Below are positions 4,409 through 8,998 of a stretch of DNA of 8,998 nucleotides, piece after piece. A program made the translations under genes and the position numbers. Position 1 is the stretch's first letter. Each line of letters begins with the position of its first letter. The DNA lies in contig JABDBT010000096.1 in NCBI GenBank assembly GCA_013288465.1, positions 1-8,998 on the forward strand, in the 5' to 3' direction. The notes under the pieces were generated by a model, which saw nothing but the letters and a program-made list of their open reading frames with translations, searched no databases and was not told where the DNA came from. Origin of the DNA: Bacteroidota bacterium. Its GTDB lineage: Bacteria; Bacteroidota; Bacteroidia; Sphingobacteriales; Sphingobacteriaceae.

Positions 4409-6973
4409 CTATTCACCTGTTAGGGTTGTTTTTTGTAATTCATTCAATTTTTTAATTAATTTCTCCTTTTCGCCATTTCCATTTGTTGTAAAACGAATAA
4501 GAGGTATTCCATACTTTTCTAACACTTCATTCTTCATTAAATCCCTTTCTGATTGAATAGTGCCTTTTTTATGAAAAGCAAAACCATCGACTTCTATTGC
4601 GAGTACCGTGTTTTTTCCAAGTTTGTTGTAAATTAAAAAATCTAAATGGGTAAAAGGATGAGCCGCATACGCTTTTTCTTGTTCGTTTAACTTTGAAAAA
4701 TCTTTGATAAGATTCCGTAATGGGAAATGCAAGAGCACATCGTATTTCGAAAAATTGTCATTTCCGAGTACTTCTTTAATTAATGCGTACATCAGGTTCT
4801 CACTGTCAAATTCAGATACGCTTCCTGTTTTGGAAATGATTTTTATACGTTTTTCTTCAAATCCTTTGTATAAATAATCGAATATGGAATATAGATCACT
4901 ATGAATTACCGCAAAGTTATTGTACTCGATATATCGAATTAAATCGGAAATGTTACTATCATTTTCGAGTTTATTCCCGTTCACAACTAAAATTAATTGA
5001 TCAATAGCCCTCGATACAGCAACATTCAGGCGATTTGAATTGTCCGTAAATTCTGAGATCTTATCATCTACAGTAGAAAGAATAATAACTTCATTCTCTC
5101 TACCCTGAAATTTATCTACGGTATCAGCTTTAATAGTAGTGTTTTTAAATGCTTCTTGCAATGCGTTGGTTTGGTTACGGTATGGTGTGACAATTCCTAA
5201 ATCAACTGTTTCGAGTTGTTCTCCCGGAATAACCTCTTGCTTAATAACGTCAATCTGCCGTTGATTCATTCTTTGCCTTTCATGATTGCCAGGGGTTGTT
5301 TTATAAACAACGAGAGGGGTGCGTTTACTGGTGTCTTCTGTAAGAATAATGAGCTGATCGTTATAAAATTTCTTATTACAAAATCCTATTATTTTAGGAT
5401 GGCAACGGTAATGTTCCCGCAATAATGTTTTGGCCACATTTGGGAAAAGCTGTATAAGCGAGGATAACAAACTATGATCTGAATAACGGTAAGATGCAGG
5501 CAAATCAAAGGAATCAAAGACAGCATTGGTCTTATTTTGCAATTCCGAATCAACTACGTTCGGCAACTGTTTTAGATCTCCGACGATCACCGCCTTTTTT
5601 GCGCATGACAAAGCGAGTGCACCTGTTGCAATATCAACTTGCGAGGATTCGTCAATGATTATATAATCGTAAGAAATATCATCAGATAAACTTCTTTTTA
5701 AAGAGTACGTAGTACTCATAATAATGGGATAATCGTTTAAGAAGTCGGCCGAATTGTTTTGGAGATCTTTTATTGCATATTGTTTCCTCGCCACGTTTGC
5801 ATATTTTTTATATAATTCTGCCTTTAAAAGTAACATTGAATGCTCTGTATAATCTTTCATCTTACTATCAAATGAAAAGTCTGTTAGCAGGCTTTCTATG
5901 CCCTTTATTCTTTTCCGTAGTTCCTGGATTTTTGCCAGATAGTATTTTGATTGGCAAAGGAAAATCATTTTTTCAAAAGAATATGTGTAAAACAACTTAT
6001 CTTTAATGCCATACCTTATTCTAAAAATCAATTTCTTTAGAAAGTTAAAGCCCCTGGATTTTAATTCTTGTTTTTCAATTGAAGCCCATAATGATAGTAA
6101 ATCGTCAGCGGCTATTTTTTGCTTAAACATGGATAAATGCCCGATATCTTCGTTGTGTGTACGCTGATGGTGTTGGCATTCTGTCTCTATTTGACCAAGC
6201 TCTTGCTTTAACAATGCTAATTCGTTCTTTTTATATAGGTTTTCTGTAAGTCTGGCAAAAAGATTTTGTAAATTTTCTTTTGCCTTCTTCTTTTCTAAAT
6301 CTGATAAACGATATTCTGATAAATCAGGAATATTTATTTGACTTTCAATGAATTCCTTTTTATTTTCAGAATTACCAAGAAGTGCTGCAATGAAATTAAT
6401 TCCGTTTTTCTCGAGCTTTTCGTAAACATTTTTAGTGGCAGAGTTATTACTTGAAACAATGGCAAGACGCTTGCCATTTATCACTGCATTTGCGATAATA
6501 TTTAATATGGTTTGGGTTTTTCCCGTTCCAGGAGGGCCTTCTATAACGCTCAACGGGTAAGAAAATGCATTATTCACAGCATCCTTTTGACTTAAATTAA
6601 ATCCAAAGGGGAAAATTCGAATCGGTTGATGATTATTGTCTGGCAAGGGCATGATACCCTTCAAATAACAGGCGAGAATACAATCATTAGGTATAAACGA
6701 AATTCGTTCGTAGCTATTTTGTAGTATATTGTTGCCCTGCTCTGTTTTAAGTCCAATGGTTTCAGCAATTTTAGTCAAATACGTAAAAACGATATTCGAC
6801 CCATTATCACTTATTGCAGATAAAACAATGTCCACCCTATTTCTACTATAAGAATATTCCCTGGTGTTATTTTTATAAACTATGACACATTTGTCATCTC
6901 GATATGAAAAGAAATTAACTTCGTCTGTTTTGTTTACGCCATCAATAAATATTAATTCCCTTTTTAGCGGCAT
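4409..6973 (-). CDS. SF1 (Upf1/Dna2-type) helicase with C-terminal endonuclease-like domain
   Basis: This 854-residue protein has a full set of superfamily 1B helicase motifs: Walker A GPPGTGKT (146-153), Ia IVSSNNSATKNV (near 173), II DESS (441-444), III GDLKQLP (465-471), IV REHYRCHP (519-526), then TPYRN (596-600), V VDKFQGRE (619-626) and VI NVAVSRA (650-656). Between Ia and II, residues about 220-400 hold a charged, coiled-coil-like insertion. Residues 1-55 form a small beta-rich domain (GVNKTDEV...YSYSRNRV). The C-terminus (about 770-830) resembles DUF2726/DUF559-type PD-(D/E)XK domains: LDFLIYN (Asp778), AIEVDG (Glu794, Asp796), then QSERD and YGIPLIRF. It probably unwinds nucleic acid and cleaves DNA. 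The architecture suggests phage defence, comparable to Mokosh-type helicases, but no partner gene is adjacent. The gene is clearly AT-richer than its flanks, suggesting separate acquisition. Confidence 0.9.
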   Translation of the reverse strand: MPLKRELIFIDGVNKTDEVNFFSYRDDKCVIVYKNNTREYSYSRNRVDIVLSAISDNGSNIVFTYLTKIAETIGLKTEQGNNILQNSYERISFIPNDCILACYLKGIMPLPDNNHQPIRIFPFGFNLSQKDAVNNAFSYPLSVIEGPPGTGKTQTILNIIANAVINGKRLAIVSSNNSATKNVYEKLEKNGINFIAALLGNSENKKEFIESQINIPDLSEYRLSDLEKKKAKENLQNLFARLTENLYKKNELALLKQELGQIETECQHHQRTHNEDIGHLSMFKQKIAADDLLSLWASIEKQELKSRGFNFLKKLIFRIRYGIKDKLFYTYSFEKMIFLCQSKYYLAKIQELRKRIKGIESLLTDFSFDSKMKDYTEHSMLLLKAELYKKYANVARKQYAIKDLQNNSADFLNDYPIIMSTTYSLKRSLSDDISYDYIIIDESSQVDIATGALALSCAKKAVIVGDLKQLPNVVDSELQNKTNAVFDSFDLPASYRYSDHSLLSSLIQLFPNVAKTLLREHYRCHPKIIGFCNKKFYNDQLIILTEDTSKRTPLVVYKTTPGNHERQRMNQRQIDVIKQEVIPGEQLETVDLGIVTPYRNQTNALQEAFKNTTIKADTVDKFQGRENEVIILSTVDDKISEFTDNSNRLNVAVSRAIDQLILVVNGNKLENDSNISDLIRYIEYNNFAVIHSDLYSIFDYLYKGFEEKRIKIISKTGSVSEFDSENLMYALIKEVLGNDNFSKYDVLLHFPLRNLIKDFSKLNEQEKAYAAHPFTHLDFLIYNKLGKNTVLAIEVDGFAFHKKGTIQSERDLMKNEVLEKYGIPLIRFTTNGNGEKEKLIKKLNELQKTTLTGE

Positions 6974-6977
6974 ATTC

Positions 6978-7010
6978 CGTGATTAATTCGTGATTAAATA
7001 CAGTGTATTT
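6978..7010 (-). promoter_or_regulatory. Tandem 11-bp repeat and palindrome upstream of the helicase start
   Basis: CGTGATTAA occurs at 6978-6986 and again at 6989-6997, an 11-base period of about one helical turn. It is followed by the odd palindrome AAATACA-G-TGTATTT (6996-7010). All of this lies 5 to 37 bases upstream of the helicase ATG. Such an arrangement is typical of an operator that would block transcription or translation initiation, but no regulator is encoded nearby and no clear TAnnTTTG box is present. The function is inferred from position and symmetry. Confidence 0.35.
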
Positions 7011-7471
7011 TAACAGCTTTAGCCATTTCAGCTAGATTACTTTAAATTACAGGAGAAGTTTGTGGAACTCTACCATTCTTAAATATACGCAATAACCAAC
7101 ATTATTGTTTTCACAAACAATAAAACGGAGGGATAGTGCTAATTTGATCTTTCCCAGGCTGAAGAGAAATAAGTTCATGCTATTATGACCTTTAAATGCT
7201 CAACAACTGAAATGCGATACCAGGTACTGGCAACCCATTTATCGGGCATTTTCACTTTTTTTTTAATGTCGCAATTTTCTTTTATTTAATTTTCAATAAA
7301 TTGGTTCGGGAGTTGTACCATTGCGTTCACGAAGAGGCAGTATCATAAATCAAATGATTCGGCTTCTTCTTTACTAATTTCTATTAAAACCTCATTTTAT
7401 CTAAATTTAATTTAGTTTTGAAAAGCTATATAGCTGCCAAACTAATTTAAGTTACTGCATTTTTGATAAAA
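7011..7471. other. AT-rich intergenic region without a gene
   Basis: About 460 bases between the divergent helicase and the truncated sensor hold no convincing gene. A perfect 9-bp hairpin is present: TTATTGTTT (7102-7110), loop TCAC, AAACAATAA (7115-7123). A nine-T run lies at 7256-7264. Near the right end are two small symmetrical motifs, CTAAAT-TTA-ATTTAG (7401-7415) and AGCTATATAGCT (7424-7435). An exact TAnnTTTG box (TAGTTTTG, 7413-7420) lies about 50 bases before the ATG at 7472 and may be the -7 element for that reading frame, though no TTTG is seen at the proper upstream spacing. Confidence 0.5.
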
Positions 7472-7753
7472 ATGGTCCTTCGTTGTAGGTATTGGATTAT
7501 ACTTATCTTCCTGTTTTCTCATAAATCGGGCAATGCATTTCAGCAAATTAAATATTTGGGCATTGAGCAGGGCCTGTCAAACAATGCAGTTACCTGTATT
7601 TTTAAAGACCATTATGGTTTTATGTGGTTTGGCGCCTATGGTGGTTTAAACCGCCATCTATGGCTGCCCATAACTTTTACCGGCGATGATATATCCATAA
7701 ACTGGTTAGACACCCGGGATTTAAACGTATTTGATAAAGCTAAAAATAGATGA
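7472..7753 (+). pseudogene. Hybrid two-component sensor, 5' fragment fused to another gene's 3' end
   Basis: The frame from ATG 7472 (TTG at 7463 is an alternative) gives 93 residues. Residues 1-22 are a signal peptide with a hydrophobic core (YWIILIFLF). Residues 27-61 (IKYLGIEQGLSNNAVTCIFK, then DHYGFMWFGAYGGLNR) are the first Reg_prop blade of a hybrid two-component sensor, the membrane regulator that controls polysaccharide-utilisation loci in Bacteroidota. Such proteins are normally over 1,300 residues. Here the propeller stops after GLNR, where 'YDGY.F' is expected, and unrelated sequence follows (HLWLPITFTGDDISINW, ending FDKAKNR). That tail reads like the C-terminus of a glycoside hydrolase, though I cannot name the family. 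An in-frame internal deletion best explains it. The stop overlaps the GH2 start as ATGA. Confidence 0.75.
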
Positions 7754-8998
7754 GAAGAATTACATACGCCGTACTTGCCGTTATCCTGTTTGGTTTTAAC
7801 GCGCAAGCCCAAAACAACCTGATCACTAATATACAAAGCCGCAAAGCATTTAACCTTAACGGGAAATGGCAATACATTGTTGATCCTTATGAAACCGGTT
7901 TTTATGATTACCGGTACAAAGAATTAAACGAGAAAAACCCGGATGCTTATTGGAACACCGATAAACCGGCCAACAAAACCGATAAAAAAGAACATGGATA
8001 CATTGACAAGTACAGCATTAATGTCCCCGGCGACTGGAACCATCAAAAACCCGAATTTTTGTACTATGAAGGCACCATCTGGTATAAAAAATCATTCGAC
8101 TACAAAAAAGTTACCACGGGCAATAGGGCTTATCTGTATTTTGGCGCCGTAAATTACCGGGCCGATGTTTACTTGAACGGTAAAAAATTAGGTATGCATA
8201 AAGGCGGTTTTACCCCTTTTAACTTTGAAATACCGGCAAACCTGTTAAAACTAACCGGCAACTTTTTAGTGGTGAAGGTTGATAATAAACGCTATGCAGA
8301 TGAGGTACCCACCCTGAATACCGATTGGTGGAACTATGGCGGCATAACGCGCGATGTTAAGCTGGTAGAACTACCCGATAACTTTATACAGGATTTTATG
8401 ATCCAGCTTAAAAAGCCCGAAAATGGCGAAGCACCTTCAGCCCAACCGGAGGTAAACGGATGGGTAAGATTGGATCATAAACCTGCGCCCGGCGAAAGTA
8501 TTGGCATACAAATACCTGAACTGCATTATAACGGACATTTTGCGGCTAATGATAGCATTACCGCTATCAGCTTTAAAATACCGGGGGTAAAACTATGGTC
8601 ACCGCAGACACCCAAACTTTACAAGGTTATTGTAAGTACCGGCATGGATAAAACTGAAGATAAAATTGGCTTCCGTACCATTGAAGCACACGGCAAACAA
8701 CTATTGCTGAATGGCAAGCCAATTTTTTTGAGGGGGATTTGCATACACGGCGAAATACCACAGGAAGTACGGCGCGCCTATACCGAAAAAGATGCCGAAC
8801 AACTATTAGGGCAGGCGCGGCAATTGGGGTGCAATATGGTGCGCCTGGCACATTACCCGCATGATGAAAAAATGACCCGGCTGGCCGACTCATTGGGCAT
8901 ACTGGTATGGTCGGAAATACCGGTTTACTGGACCATTAATTTTGGCAGTAACGAGGTACTGGATAAAGCCAAAGCACAGCTTAACGAAATGATAACGC
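7750..8998 (+). CDS. Secreted GH2 glycosidase (beta-glucuronidase/beta-galactosidase type), 3' end beyond window
   Basis: The frame is open to the window edge: 416 codons and no stop. Residues 1-21 form a signal peptide (RRITYAVLAVILFGFNAQA), giving a periplasmic or exported enzyme. The GH2 jelly-roll sugar-binding domain follows (about 33-205: FNLNGKWQ, VPGDWN, YEGTIWYKKSF, YLNGKKLG, WWNYGGITRDV at 193-203). Next come an Ig-like beta-sandwich (about 210-310, LWSPQTPKLY) and the start of the TIM barrel. The barrel includes LLLNGKPIFLRGICIHGE and MVRLAHYPHDEKMTRLADSLG followed by ILVWSEIP, the usual GH2 'R..HYP' and 'VW.EIP' blocks. The acid/base 'NE' and nucleophile Glu lie past the edge, so exact specificity (glucuronide or galactoside) is undecided. 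The start is fixed by the 4-base ATGA overlap with the preceding ORF, implying an operon. It is probably part of a plant-polysaccharide locus. Confidence 0.92.
   Translation, partial: MRRITYAVLAVILFGFNAQAQNNLITNIQSRKAFNLNGKWQYIVDPYETGFYDYRYKELNEKNPDAYWNTDKPANKTDKKEHGYIDKYSINVPGDWNHQKPEFLYYEGTIWYKKSFDYKKVTTGNRAYLYFGAVNYRADVYLNGKKLGMHKGGFTPFNFEIPANLLKLTGNFLVVKVDNKRYADEVPTLNTDWWNYGGITRDVKLVELPDNFIQDFMIQLKKPENGEAPSAQPEVNGWVRLDHKPAPGESIGIQIPELHYNGHFAANDSITAISFKIPGVKLWSPQTPKLYKVIVSTGMDKTEDKIGFRTIEAHGKQLLLNGKPIFLRGICIHGEIPQEVRRAYTEKDAEQLLGQARQLGCNMVRLAHYPHDEKMTRLADSLGILVWSEIPVYWTINFGSNEVLDKAKAQLNEMIT

Noticed and set aside
7185..7289. 34-codon plus-strand ORF (MTFKCSTTEMRYQ...)
   Set aside because: It has no domain, its end is encoded by a T-run, and it lies in AT-rich intergenic DNA, so a chance frame is most likely.
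7636..7872. Minus-strand open frame across the sensor/GH2 junction
   Set aside because: It is antisense to two recognisable frames and has no features of its own.
1..8998. CRISPR array or insertion sequence
   Set aside because: No regularly spaced repeats, transposase frame, or paired terminal inverted repeats were seen in the window.

Overview
The window looks like a member of the Bacteroidota, most likely Sphingobacteriaceae (Mucilaginibacter/Pedobacter type). The pointers are a PRTRC cassette of the form carried on Bacteroidota integrative elements, the remains of a hybrid two-component sensor with a Reg_prop propeller, a secreted GH2 glycosidase, weak or absent Shine-Dalgarno sequences, and promoter-like TAnnTTTG boxes. 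The genus is inferred from gene style only.

Left part (1-3739, all plus strand): a tight operon of PRTRC genes (ParB-Related, ThiF-Related Cassette). The order is protein E, protein C, a 58-codon small ORF, protein F, protein B, the ThiF/E1-like protein, and a 65-codon small ORF. Gaps are a few bases to 17 bases, and several genes overlap. Read together, protein C (a small protein ending in Gly), protein B (an E2-like N-x3-DGRVC motif) and ThiF (an adenylating E1-like enzyme) look like a ubiquitin-like conjugation pathway on a mobile element. Comparative genomics has named the cassette, but I know of no established function for it. The partner genes (ParB-like, A/JAB-like, D) are not in view and may lie upstream.

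Junction (3740-4408): no intact gene. It holds a truncated lipoprotein-like ORF, scraps of decayed coding sequence, a 12-bp hairpin, a promoter-like pair, and at 4307-4320 what looks like the last bases of a tRNA (T-stem, acceptor strand, discriminator). A strong intrinsic terminator follows at once. This is the arrangement expected at the distal attachment site of an element that integrates into a tRNA 3' end. It suggests that the mobile element lies to the left and chromosome begins near 4321.

Middle (4409-7471): a visibly AT-rich stretch with one large minus-strand gene. It encodes an 854-residue SF1 (Upf1/Dna2/COG1112-type) helicase with a C-terminal restriction-endonuclease-like domain, plausibly a defence gene. 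Operator-like repeats lie directly upstream of its start.

Right part (7472-8998): the 5' end of a hybrid two-component sensor, fused after 61 codons to the tail of another protein. Its stop overlaps (ATGA) the start of a secreted GH2 beta-glucuronidase/beta-galactosidase-type enzyme that runs off the window. This appears to be a deletion-scarred polysaccharide-utilisation locus.
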